Source: Candidatus Fermentibacteraceae bacterium (GTDB taxonomy: Bacteria; Fermentibacterota; Fermentibacteria; Fermentibacterales; JCC-6). Taken from it: a stretch of DNA of 11,153 nucleotides. The stretch lies in NCBI GenBank assembly GCA_021162285.1, contig JAGGYZ010000092.1, positions 1 through 11,153 of the forward strand, read 5' to 3'. Positions 1 to 6,871 of the stretch are shown here, in pieces. Below the pieces are notes generated by a model. The model was not told the origin of the DNA. It saw only the letters and a list, made by a program, of their open reading frames with translations, and made no database searches. The stretch's first letter is position 1; each line of letters starts with the position of its first letter. The translations under genes and the position numbers were made by a program.

Positions 1-177
1 GGATGGGTTGCATTCGGGGATGATGTTTTCGCAGGAGGAAGACTTCCATTAGGCATAGAGTACCTGTTCGAAAACCAGAACATCGATCTGTTCCTGGAAG
101 TTGCAGCAAGTCTTGCAGTTATACCTGATACTGATTTCGATGTGGACGCAGGAATCGGAGTGCGGTTCTTTTTCTAG
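1..177 (+). CDS. C-terminal end of an outer-membrane beta-barrel protein (partial, 5' end missing)
   Basis: Frame 1 is open from the window edge to a TAG at 175-177 and gives the last 58 residues of a protein. The fragment alternates hydrophobic and polar residues in strand-like blocks (LPLGIEYLF, IDLFLEVAASLAV, FDVDAGIGVRFFF) and ends in phenylalanine. That is the usual C-terminal strand signal read by the BAM complex in outer-membrane barrels. The turn between the last two strands, with PDTDFDVD, resembles small single-domain barrels of the OmpW/DUF3996 type, but too little is visible to name a family. It is the only gene here on the plus strand and converges with the epimerase gene, sharing the bases CTAG at the two stops. 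Seen: the frame and the strand pattern. Inferred: outer-membrane location. Confidence 0.6.
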   Translation, partial: GWVAFGDDVFAGGRLPLGIEYLFENQNIDLFLEVAASLAVIPDTDFDVDAGIGVRFFF

Positions 178-1115
178 AAACCGTGTTCCATATAGAATTC
201 CACAGTCTGCCTGAGCCCGTCTTCAAAGGAAACAATGGGTTCGTAACCAAGGTATTTCTTTGCCTTCTGTATTGAAGCCATAGAGTGTTTTACATCACCT
301 GATCTACTGGGTCCGTGTACAGGTTTCAGGTCGGGTCGTCCTGTAAGCCGGCCTATCTCCTCTGCGAGATGGTTTACTGTAATGGAACCGTTGCAGGCAA
401 TGTTGAACATTTTGCCGGGAGCATCAGGAGCATCTGCAGCAAGCAGATTGCCGTGCACCACATTGGCGATAAATGTAAAATCCCGGCTCTGTTCTCCGTC
501 GCCGTTGATCACTGGCGGCTGTCCTTCCGAATACGCTTTGATAAACAGAGGAATTACAGCTGAGTATGGGCTGTCCGGGTCCTGCCATGGACCAAACACA
601 TTGAAGTAACGGATCGCAACAGTTTCAAGACCGTAGATCTGATAGAACACCTGATAGTACTTCTCTCCGGCCAGCTTGCTCACAGCATATGGAGAAAGAG
701 GTCTTACATGAAGGTCTTCACTCTTAACACTCTCCGGGGCGTTGCCGTAGATCGATGATGATGACGCAAAAGTAAGCCTTCTCACTCCCCGGTCCAGAGC
801 TGCGTGGAGAACATTCAGTGTTCCGCTTACATTTACCTCATTGCTTGTAAGTGGATCAGCGATGGATCTGGGTACAGATGGCAGAGCACCCTGGTGATAC
901 ACCACTTCAACATTCTTTGTGGCCTCACTAACGATATGGTAACTTCTGATATCGCCTTCAATTACTTCGACATCGTCTTTTATGTCCGCAAGGTTGGATC
1001 TGTGCCCTGTGGAAAAGTTATCGAGTATTCTTACTGATTTTCCCTTTTTGAGAAGCTCCCTCGCAATATTGCTGCCTATAAAACCTGCACCGCCTGTAAT
1101 CAGGTGAATACCCAT
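174..1115 (-). CDS. NAD-dependent sugar-nucleotide epimerase/dehydratase, WbpP/GalE-like
   Basis: This is a 313-residue extended short-chain dehydrogenase/reductase. The N-terminal Rossmann fold has TGGAGFIG at 7-14 and an acidic residue (D32) at the end of the second strand, the usual NAD ribose contact. The catalytic region has the serine run ASSSSIYG near 117-124 and the YxxxK pair Y143/K147 in SPYAVSK. GDGEQSRDF (205-213) is the conserved nucleotide-sugar loop. The segment around PSVPRSIADP (79-88) resembles UDP-GlcNAc/UDP-Glc 4-epimerases of the WbpP/Gne type, so a UDP-hexose 4-epimerase feeding cell-surface polysaccharide is most likely; a dehydratase or other ESDR activity cannot be excluded. 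The ATG has GAGAGG six bases upstream, just after the OmdA gene stop, so the two are probably co-transcribed. The stop overlaps the plus-strand barrel gene. Confidence 0.88.
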   Translation of the reverse strand: MGIHLITGGAGFIGSNIARELLKKGKSVRILDNFSTGHRSNLADIKDDVEVIEGDIRSYHIVSEATKNVEVVYHQGALPSVPRSIADPLTSNEVNVSGTLNVLHAALDRGVRRLTFASSSSIYGNAPESVKSEDLHVRPLSPYAVSKLAGEKYYQVFYQIYGLETVAIRYFNVFGPWQDPDSPYSAVIPLFIKAYSEGQPPVINGDGEQSRDFTFIANVVHGNLLAADAPDAPGKMFNIACNGSITVNHLAEEIGRLTGRPDLKPVHGPSRSGDVKHSMASIQKAKKYLGYEPIVSFEDGLRQTVEFYMEHGF

Positions 1116-1128
1116 GGATTACCTCTCT

Positions 1129-1686
1129 TTATTTAAGTGGCAGTTCTGAATGATTCGACAGAAGACGAACAGCTTCCTCTGCCCTCTTGAGTCTTATTTC
1201 CAACTTTTTTGCCTGACCAACCCAAGCCATATACTGCTTTCTGTATGAGGGGGCAAGTTCTGCGAAGAACAGAGCTGCAACCTCATCTGTATCCAGAAGT
1301 TCCTCAAGCTCCAACGGCATTTCGACAGATGGAGTACGGAGGTACCACATTCCATTCTCCCGGGCAGTTTTTACCATATCCATTCCAGATTCTGCCATCA
1401 GCCCCAAACGCATCATTTCAAGAGCCCTCTCTCTGTTCAGAGCTGACCAGTTGCTTTTTGCCTGTCTGGGAGTGAACTTTCTTGCATAACAGTTTTTATC
1501 TATGGACTTTACAAGGCTGTCTACCCAGCCGAAACAGATGGCAGTTTCAACGGAGGAGTCGTAATCAACACCCGGCTTTCCCGTGTGTCTTCTCCAGAAC
1601 ACAAGCCATATATGTGAAACAGTTCTGTGGTTCTTTTCAAGCCAGGATCTCCACTGCTGTTGATTCTCTGCTTCCAGTGTCTGCAA
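1129..1686 (-). CDS. YdeI/OmpD-associated (OmdA) family protein
   Basis: A cytosolic protein of the YdeI/OmpD-associated family, described in databases as bacteriocin-protection proteins; biochemical function is poorly known. From a TTG start it is 185 residues. Family hallmarks are a W-x2-WL N-terminal helix (12-16), ICFGWVDSL (50-58), FTPR...SNWSALN (71-84) and a C-terminal helical domain with FFAELAPSYRKQYMAW (130-145) followed by K/R-rich helices. No signal peptide or membrane segment is present. The frame is open to a GTG at 1713, but that codon has no Shine-Dalgarno site. A GGGAGG at 1694-1699 lies inside the longer frame, seven bases before TTG 1686, and decides the start. Thirteen bases separate it from the epimerase gene. 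The family call is firm; the role is unknown. Confidence 0.82.
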   Translation of the reverse strand: MQTLEAENQQQWRSWLEKNHRTVSHIWLVFWRRHTGKPGVDYDSSVETAICFGWVDSLVKSIDKNCYARKFTPRQAKSNWSALNRERALEMMRLGLMAESGMDMVKTARENGMWYLRTPSVEMPLELEELLDTDEVAALFFAELAPSYRKQYMAWVGQAKKLEIRLKRAEEAVRLLSNHSELPLK

Positions 1687-1693
1687 TACATAT

Positions 1694-1699
1694 CCTCCC
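1694..1699 (-). promoter_or_regulatory. Shine-Dalgarno site setting a TTG start
   Basis: GGGAGG on the minus strand, seven bases before TTG 1686-1684. It lies within the longer open frame that begins at GTG 1713, so it argues that the OmdA gene starts at the TTG. Confidence 0.6.
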
Positions 1700-1721
1700 G
1701 CCTGACAGCTCACACAATAAC

Positions 1722-1751
1722 GAAAGGCTCCAGCTTGTGCCAGAACCTTTC
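1722..1751 (-). terminator. Stem-loop after the 411-aa secreted-protein gene
   Basis: On the minus strand GAAAGGTTCTGGC and GCTGGAGCCTTTC form a 13-bp stem with three G-U pairs around an ACAA loop. It starts 14 bases after the stop of the secreted-protein gene and is followed by GTTATTGTGTG, which is only moderately T-rich. It is likely a partial terminator or 3' end structure. No convincing promoter is seen between it and the OmdA gene, so some read-through is plausible. Confidence 0.5.
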
Positions 1752-1765
1752 AGAATATACCTGTG

Positions 1766-3001
1766 TTACTGCCAGTACTGCAGAATAATCTTTCTCAATG
1801 AAACTTCAACCTGATCACGATACCAGTCGGTGGGTCTTACGATCTTCTCCGACGGGCACACAAGTGAACCGACGTAGCTGGCATCATCGTAAACTCTGTT
1901 TATCTGCTCAGCAATTTCCTGTATATCCCTGTCGGTAGCTACACCGTTGGATGTGGCTTTGTAGAACTGTACCGTTACCCTGATGGGAAACCGTGTGTCA
2001 CGGACAATGGGCAACCCGTCAATCTCTCTGAAAGGTCCTTCGAGTTCCCCGTGGCCAATTACTGCCGCCTCAACATTGGAACCTGAGGTACGGCTCTGAG
2101 GTTCATCGCACATCTCACAGCAACCGGCAAGCGCGTCACCCTCAAACCACAGGTCACGCCTTTCCTTCTGCCTGAGGGGTATCTGAATAAGCATTACCAT
2201 GTTCATTCCCTCTTCGCCTGCAGCTTCCATCCCGTTCTCTGACACTTCAGACGAATTTATCCTGTCTTCCATAAAATCGGATAGCCTGGATCCGGTAAGA
2301 CTTGCCCTCTCCCCATCTTCGTTGAAGTACAGTCTCTGCCCCCAGGAGTAGTAGTCGGCATTGTACTCGGAGCTGTTGTCAATAATCGTTGCGCTGGTTC
2401 CCTCACGGGTTGCAAGAATTGCAAGTACTCCGGGACTTCCCTCGTAACTCTGGTAGTTGTAGAGCACCGGATTGAACACTGCCTCTCCATTGTCTTCTAT
2501 TGGCAGAAACACCGCCTGTGCGCTCACAAGAACTACACTGTCTCTGTCGGCAAGAAGGCTTGAACCTCTACCTCCCCAGCTGTCTCCATCATGAAGATAG
2601 TCTCTTATGTTGTCTACATAATCGGTAAGACTCACAGGTTCCAGATCATTTCCACTTTCGTTGCCTGCAAGAAGAAAGAAGTGTTCCGGATCAATGTCGG
2701 CTGTGAGATCATGGAAATTTGGAAACCTGATCACCGGCATGCATGTGAGGGTCTCTGAACCTCCGGTTCCGTGGTGAACCTGTATTGTCATATCTGAAAT
2801 ATTTGGCCCCCAGCACGATCCGGTGTATCTGCCGGTGTCTTCCCAGGTAACATTAACAACATCCAGACCTGATCTGGAAGCAAGACTTACAATCTTGTTG
2901 TTCCACACCATAGCGGCAACATTGCTGACTGCAGTTTCAAAAGAATCCGATGCCAGTGAAACTGCTGCGGCAAGAACAAGTACCAGTGTAATAGCTTTCA
3001 T
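1766..3001 (-). CDS. Secreted protein of unknown function, 411 aa
   Basis: I do not recognise this family. The N-terminus is a clean signal peptide: MK, then a hydrophobic run, with likely cleavage after VSLA near residue 17. The rest is soluble and acidic with no further membrane segment. Visible blocks that look like conserved motifs are SCWGPNISDMT (62-72), MPVIRFPNF (88-96), VVLVSAQAVFLPI (146-158), FNPVLYNYQS (166-175), ATREGTSATIIDN (187-199) and GQRLYFNEDGERASLTG (211-227). A cysteine cluster GCCEMC sits at 293-298. The C-terminal part (about 340-390) alternates beta strands and a helix. No protease, glycosidase or sorting-domain signature is evident. AAGGAG lies five bases before the ATG. 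The gene follows the diguanylate cyclase by 74 bp and is followed by a stem-loop. Export is well supported; function is open. Confidence 0.75.
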   Translation of the reverse strand: MKAITLVLVLAAAVSLASDSFETAVSNVAAMVWNNKIVSLASRSGLDVVNVTWEDTGRYTGSCWGPNISDMTIQVHHGTGGSETLTCMPVIRFPNFHDLTADIDPEHFFLLAGNESGNDLEPVSLTDYVDNIRDYLHDGDSWGGRGSSLLADRDSVVLVSAQAVFLPIEDNGEAVFNPVLYNYQSYEGSPGVLAILATREGTSATIIDNSSEYNADYYSWGQRLYFNEDGERASLTGSRLSDFMEDRINSSEVSENGMEAAGEEGMNMVMLIQIPLRQKERRDLWFEGDALAGCCEMCDEPQSRTSGSNVEAAVIGHGELEGPFREIDGLPIVRDTRFPIRVTVQFYKATSNGVATDRDIQEIAEQINRVYDDASYVGSLVCPSEKIVRPTDWYRDQVEVSLRKIILQYWQ

Positions 3002-3022
3002 CGCTGCTCCTTGCGTTAAAGG

Positions 3023-3039
3023 GTTACAGCGTTGTTACA
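3023..3039 (-). repeat. Direct repeat TGTAAC-N5-TGTAAC upstream of the secreted-protein gene
   Basis: On the minus strand TGTAAC occurs twice with an 11-base period, 22 to 38 bases before the ATG at 3001. One-helical-turn direct repeats are typical of binding sites for winged-helix response regulators. No regulator is identified and the half-sites are short, so this is only a candidate site. Confidence 0.25.
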
Positions 3040-3075
3040 AAGGTGAACTGGATAGTATTCCATCGCAGTTGAAAG

Positions 3076-3963
3076 TCAGTCTGCTTTACACACCATGTTA
3101 CGACCGGTTTCCTTGGCTTTGTAAAGTGCGGTATCAGATGCTGTTACGAGTTCTGCGACACTTACTCTTCTCCTGGAATCAGCGGTACCAAAACTTGCAG
3201 TAACTGAGAACTCACCTTTTTTCGATTGGAAAATGGCCATCTGAATAACTTTGCGATACCTGTCTGCTGCAAGAGCTGCCTCATCTGAGGTGGAGTTCAC
3301 CATCACTATACCGAACTCCTCACCGCCGTATCTTCCCACGATATCGCCGCTTCTTATGGAGCTTTTCAGTATATAGGCGATTGTTTCAAGAACCTCGTCA
3401 CCAACAGGGTGGCCGTAGGTATCGTTAACCAGTTTGAATCTGTCTATATCAACCATGATAAAAGAAATAACTCCGCCACTCCGGAGAGTTCTGTCCCACT
3501 CCTGGTGAAGCCTGCTCATGAGTACTCTTCTGTTGTAGATTTCCGTAAGGGAATCAACTTCACTGTATTTTAAAAGAAGATCCTGCAGACGCTTGGTTCT
3601 AAGAGCAGCCCGAACTCTTGCCCGCAGTTCAAAAACATCAAACGGCTTTGTTACATAATCAACAGCCCCCAGATCAAGACCTTTCACCTTCTCACTGGTA
3701 TCATCAGCTGCCGAAAGAAATATAACGGGGATATGCGAAAGCCTCTGATCGGACTTCAATTCCTTGCACACCTCAAACCCGCTTCTGCCAGGCATCTGAA
3801 CATCCAGAAGAATCAGGTCAGGTCTTTTTTCTCTGGCTTTGTGCATACATTCATCACCACTGCCAGCAGTTTCTATGATGTAGCCGTCTTTTTTAAGACG
3901 CAGGCTGGCTATGGCAAGCGAATCCATATCATCGTCAACAACAAGAACCTTCATCTGTTTCAA
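3076..3963 (-). CDS. Response regulator with GGDEF output (PleD-like diguanylate cyclase)
   Basis: A 295-residue cytosolic two-domain protein predicted to make cyclic di-GMP from two GTP when phosphorylated. Receiver domain about 5-120: acidic pocket D10-D12, phospho-acceptor D54 in LLDVQMPG, S84, and K106 in TKPF. GGDEF domain about 130-295: DSLT (137-140), metal ligand region VDIDRFKLVND (171-181), intact GGEEF at 213-217, and a feedback-inhibition RxxD site, RSGD at 204-207, five residues before it. It should be catalytically competent and product-inhibited. The frame begins at a TTG (3963), favoured by GGGAGG at 3969-3974 with a five-base gap; an ATG at 3954 would be 14 bases away. It follows znuB but has its own promoter. 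The partner histidine kinase is not in the window. Confidence 0.93.
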   Translation of the reverse strand: MKQMKVLVVDDDMDSLAIASLRLKKDGYIIETAGSGDECMHKAREKRPDLILLDVQMPGRSGFEVCKELKSDQRLSHIPVIFLSAADDTSEKVKGLDLGAVDYVTKPFDVFELRARVRAALRTKRLQDLLLKYSEVDSLTEIYNRRVLMSRLHQEWDRTLRSGGVISFIMVDIDRFKLVNDTYGHPVGDEVLETIAYILKSSIRSGDIVGRYGGEEFGIVMVNSTSDEAALAADRYRKVIQMAIFQSKKGEFSVTASFGTADSRRRVSVAELVTASDTALYKAKETGRNMVCKAD

Positions 3964-3983
3964 ATCGGCCTCCCACCAGCCAG

Positions 3984-4012
3984 ATGATAACTAAAGCATC
4001 AGAGCAGGTAAA
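3984..4012 (-). promoter_or_regulatory. Sigma70-type promoter for the diguanylate cyclase gene
   Basis: Minus strand: TTTACC (4007-4012) as -35, a 17-base spacer, and TATCAT (3984-3989) as -10, five of six matches to TATAAT. The start site would fall near 3977, just before the GGGAGG ribosome site, giving a very short leader. It overlaps the stem-loop after znuB. Confidence 0.45.
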
Positions 4013-4022
4013 GGATGCTTTA
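3992..4022 (-). terminator. Inverted repeat after znuB, possible weak terminator
   Basis: TAAAGCATC and GATGCTTTA form a perfect 9-bp inverted repeat around a 13-base loop, five bases after the znuB stop. The downstream stretch GTTATCATC is not a real T-tract, so termination would be weak. The repeat also overlaps the -35 box of the next gene. Confidence 0.4.
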
Positions 4023-4027
4023 AGGTA

Positions 4028-4831
4028 TCAACTGCTGTTTCGTCCTGCTGTCTGAACGGCAAAGAACACAACTGAAGAGACAAGGATAATTACAGGACCG
4101 GACGGCAGATCAAGCCACCACGACACAAACAGGCCGACGACACTGAACACAAGGCTGAAAATGGAAGCCAGAATCATCATCTTCCACAGAGAACTGCTGA
4201 ATTTCTCTGCAATCGCCGCCGGGATTGTAAGCATGGCTATAACCATGATCAAACCAGTCACCTTCATCAGAACAATAGTTGTAAGAGCAGCCATTACAAG
4301 AAACAGCCCTCTAACAAACTTCACTGAAACACCCTGTATTCTTGTGAATTCAAGATCGTATGAAATCCCCAGAAACTCTTTGTAAAGCAGAAATACCGAA
4401 CCGGTCACCAGCACACCGAGTACACCTGTCAGATAGATGTCTGTTCTTGAAACAGCCATAAGGCTGCCGAACAGCCAGCTCATCAAATCGGATGTGTATG
4501 TGCCGGACAACTTGATAAACACCAGACCGGCAGCCATGCCTGTAGCCCACAGTGCAGCCATTGCAGTATCTGACCCCAGTCTACTTCTCTCGGAAAGAGC
4601 ACCAATACCAAGAGCTGAACCAACGGCAAAGACAGTGGCACCCAGCATTGGATGAACCCCCAGCAGGTAAGCCAGACCCAGCCCGCCGAATGATGCATGG
4701 GCAATACTGCCGGTAAAAGAAGACATCCTGTTGACGGTTATCAGGCTTCCTACAACACCGCAGCTCACTGAAGCCAGAACGATAAGAACAAAAGCATTCT
4801 GCATGAAGGTATAGCTGAACATCTCAATCAT
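4028..4831 (-). CDS. znuB: Metal ABC transporter permease, ZnuB/MntB (ABC-3) family
   Basis: Inner-membrane permease of the zinc/manganese ABC-3 family, 267 residues from the ATG at 4831, the family's usual size. Hydrophobic segments fill most of the protein: about 10-35, 45-75, 80-100, 120-145, 165-210 and 215-260. The stretch SFTGSIAHASFGGLGLAYL near 37-55 and the loop around LTIPAAIAEKF (about 202-212) are typical of this family, the latter where the ATPase docks. The frame stays open upstream to 4999, but that extension is hydrophilic, lies inside znuC and has no membrane character. AGGAGGAGGT ends seven bases before ATG 4831, so the long form is rejected. It overlaps znuC by 8 bp, giving tight coupling. 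Zinc is the likeliest substrate, but manganese or iron is possible. Confidence 0.92.
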   Translation of the reverse strand: MIEMFSYTFMQNAFVLIVLASVSCGVVGSLITVNRMSSFTGSIAHASFGGLGLAYLLGVHPMLGATVFAVGSALGIGALSERSRLGSDTAMAALWATGMAAGLVFIKLSGTYTSDLMSWLFGSLMAVSRTDIYLTGVLGVLVTGSVFLLYKEFLGISYDLEFTRIQGVSVKFVRGLFLVMAALTTIVLMKVTGLIMVIAMLTIPAAIAEKFSSSLWKMMILASIFSLVFSVVGLFVSWWLDLPSGPVIILVSSVVFFAVQTAGRNSS

Positions 4832-5585
4832 GGCTGCCACCTCCTCCTGCTTTGAGAACTCGGTGAGGAACACCATGTGTGATAAGCTCGAACGGGCATC
4901 CGAATGTTTCTTCCACGGCTTTCTCGGAAATGGTCTCACTGTGGCTGACGAGACGTCTGTTGATGCAGGCAATGCTTTTAACATGAGCGGAAACTGCACC
5001 TACATCATGGGTCACCAGAACCACAGCCATCCTGCCGTTAAGCTTTGAAAGAAGGTTATAGAAGCTGTGCTGTGTTTCCGAATCAACACTGGCCACCGGC
5101 TCGTCAAGAAGAATCAGCTCCGGTTCACCGGCAAGTGCCCTTGCAATAAGAACTCTCTGCTTCTGCCCTCCTGAAAGCTGATCCATTCTCTTTTCCTTCA
5201 GCTGCAGAACACCAAGTTGCTCAAGTTTTTCCGAAGCAACAGCTCTGTCTGTACTGCTGTACTTCCTGAAAATCCGTGATGAAGACATCCGTCCCATCAA
5301 AACCACATCAAGAACGGAAACGGGAAATGACCTGTTTGGAATAATCTGCGGAACATAACCAATCCTCTTTCTCGACTGCTCCGGCTCTTCACCAAAAACT
5401 TTCACAGTTCCTGAAAAGGGAACAAGCAGACCGAGAATAACCTTGAGCAGTGTGGTTTTGCCCCCACCGTTTGGACCGATAATTGCAACAAAATCGTTCT
5501 GCTCCACCAGCAGATCAACGCTCTCTATTGCCGGATGCTCTCTGCTGTAACCAGCTGTAACTCCATTAAGCTCAATTAGTTTCAT
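4824..5585 (-). CDS. znuC: Metal ABC transporter ATP-binding protein, ZnuC family
   Basis: A 253-residue ABC ATPase that powers import through the ZnuB permease at the inner membrane. All motifs are intact: Walker A GPNGGGKT at 37-44, Q-loop Q80 in YVPQ, signature LSGGQKQR at 137-144, Walker B LILLDEP at 157-163 with catalytic E162, D-loop SVD at 166-168 and H-loop H193 in VTHD. The C-terminal tail CPFELITHGVPHRVL (230-244) is typical of the zinc/manganese ABC-3 ATPases and may contribute a metal or regulatory contact. The start ATG overlaps the znuA stop as ATGA. The 3' end (AGGGGSHD) doubles as the ribosome binding site of znuB, which explains the run of glycines. Confidence 0.95.
   Translation of the reverse strand: MKLIELNGVTAGYSREHPAIESVDLLVEQNDFVAIIGPNGGGKTTLLKVILGLLVPFSGTVKVFGEEPEQSRKRIGYVPQIIPNRSFPVSVLDVVLMGRMSSSRIFRKYSSTDRAVASEKLEQLGVLQLKEKRMDQLSGGQKQRVLIARALAGEPELILLDEPVASVDSETQHSFYNLLSKLNGRMAVVLVTHDVGAVSAHVKSIACINRRLVSHSETISEKAVEETFGCPFELITHGVPHRVLKAGGGGSHD
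4839..4848 (-). promoter_or_regulatory. Shine-Dalgarno site setting the znuB start
   Basis: AGGAGGAGGT on the minus strand, within the last codons of znuC, seven bases before ATG 4831-4829. It is the strongest ribosome site in this operon and decides the start of the permease. Confidence 0.7.
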
Positions 5586-6460
5586 TCCCTCTCCATGGCC
5601 CGGGCAATTTCCTGTGCAACAAACACAAGATTTTCTGACCAGTCCGGTGCAAGGGGATCAATAAACACCACGCTGGCATTCATTTCCTCTGCTATTGTTT
5701 CTGCTGACACTTCACTGAACTGAGGAGAGACAAACACAATTTTAACAGATGAGTTTCTGCCGTAACTGACCAGCTGTGCCATCTCTCCCGGAGAGGGCTC
5801 ACTACCGGCAATTTCTATGGGAACCTGTACAAGGTTGAACTCATCGGCAAAATATCCCCACGCAGGATGAAAAACCATGAATCCTTCCCCGCTGTACCTG
5901 TCAAGCCGGTTGTGAATTTGAGCCTGTAAAACATTTATTTCTTCAATAAACAACGCAAGGTTGTGTGTGTATGTTTCACTGTTTTCCGGATCTGTTTCGC
6001 ACAGTGCTTCACAGATTGCCTCCGCCTGAAGGCGGACCAGTGCAGGTGAGAGCCACACATGAGGATCTGAATCTCCACCGTCTGTTTCATTGTGTTCTCC
6101 TGGAATACCGTACCTGCCGATTGGCAGCCTCGTAACACCTTTGATTGTGCTTACAATTCGCAGGCTGTCGTTTATCGATGAAAACTCCGGAATCCATGTT
6201 GTTTCCCTCTGCAACCCAAGAGTAAACCAGATGTCGGAATCATTTACCACCCTCATACCGGACGGAGACATTTCGTAAGCTGCCGGATTGGCTCCGGAAG
6301 GTATCAGAACTGTAACTACTGCCAGATCACCTGCAACCTTTTCAACAAAGTATTTCTGCGGCACAACGCTTACAAGTACGGAGATCTTTCCACTGCTGCT
6401 GTGTAAGCCTCCCCCGCCGCAGGCTGCGAGCAGAAGGAACAGAACTATAAATTTCTGCAT
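5582..6460 (-). CDS. znuA: Metal ABC transporter substrate-binding lipoprotein, ZnuA family, with altered ligand set
   Basis: The substrate-binding component, 292 residues from ATG 6460, exported and lipid-anchored: the signal peptide ends in LLAAC with lipidation at C14. The cluster A-I fold is clear: strands around VSVVPQKYFVEKVAG (31-45), DPHVWLSP (132-139), MVFHPAWGYFADEF (195-208) and VFIDPLAPD (265-273). Expected ligands H134, H198 and D268 are present. The first canonical histidine, in PHxYE, is missing: the motif reads NPAAYE (58-63) with A60 in its place. The loop at 119-131 has one histidine and several acidic residues instead of a His-rich zinc loop. A GTG at 6469 would add three residues, but the upstream AAGGA is then only two bases away, against eleven for the ATG. 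It overlaps fur by 16 bp and znuC by 4. Metal preference is uncertain. Confidence 0.92.
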   Translation of the reverse strand: MQKFIVLFLLLAACGGGGLHSSSGKISVLVSVVPQKYFVEKVAGDLAVVTVLIPSGANPAAYEMSPSGMRVVNDSDIWFTLGLQRETTWIPEFSSINDSLRIVSTIKGVTRLPIGRYGIPGEHNETDGGDSDPHVWLSPALVRLQAEAICEALCETDPENSETYTHNLALFIEEINVLQAQIHNRLDRYSGEGFMVFHPAWGYFADEFNLVQVPIEIAGSEPSPGEMAQLVSYGRNSSVKIVFVSPQFSEVSAETIAEEMNASVVFIDPLAPDWSENLVFVAQEIARAMERE

Positions 6461-6864
6461 TTGTAACACTTTCCTTCCACAAGAAAATCTGCTGAATCCA
6501 CGCTTATGCCGTACTCCTCCTCCAGAAGGGCGAGAAACGCGTCAGGCAGTCTTCTGTTTACAGGTATTGTCCCGCCGCACTTTACACAGCAGAAGTGGCC
6601 GTGCTTCGGAAAGTACTTCTTCGTGCATCTGTACTGAACAACACCTTCCGGGCCCACGCTGTGTCTGAGGAAACCATTGTTATTCAGTGAACTCAAGGCT
6701 CTGTAAACTGTTGAAACTGCCGGGCTGGAATGAAGCCCGGCCATCACACCCTTAACTGAAAGACCGCAGGCTCCTCCAAGAAACAAGTCTACAATCTCCC
6801 GTTTGAGCCCAGTCATTCTGAGTCCGGTCTGCCTCAGCTGATTGTATGCTTCTGTGTTCGTCAT
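6445..6864 (-). CDS. Fur-family metalloregulator (Zur/Fur-like)
   Basis: A 139-residue metal-sensing repressor with an N-terminal winged helix and a C-terminal dimerisation domain. The recognition helix carries AVSTVYRAL (49-57), the family signature. The structural zinc site is complete: C93xxC96 and C133xxC136. A sensing site is suggested by H88 and H90 in KHGHFCC. The second sensing histidine usually found before the last CxxC is absent, and an aspartate (D126) is nearby. The ATG at 6864 is chosen because AAGG precedes it by six bases and a 25-bp operator-like palindrome lies in the next stretch upstream; the frame otherwise runs to an ATG at 6909 through that palindrome. As first gene of the znuACB operon it probably represses itself and the transporter with bound metal. 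Zur is the best guess, with Fur or Mur possible. Confidence 0.9.
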   Translation of the reverse strand: MTNTEAYNQLRQTGLRMTGLKREIVDLFLGGACGLSVKGVMAGLHSSPAVSTVYRALSSLNNNGFLRHSVGPEGVVQYRCTKKYFPKHGHFCCVKCGGTIPVNRRLPDAFLALLEEEYGISVDSADFLVEGKCYKCRNL

Positions 6865-6871
6865 TTTCAAC

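Noticed and set aside
2823..3203. Plus-strand open frame of 126 codons
   Set aside because: It is antisense to the start of the secreted-protein gene and the end of the GGDEF gene, with no domain or ribosome site.
4832..4999. N-terminal extension of znuB by 56 residues inside znuC
   Set aside because: It is hydrophilic, overlaps a well-conserved ABC ATPase in another frame, and a strong ribosome site sits right before ATG 4831.
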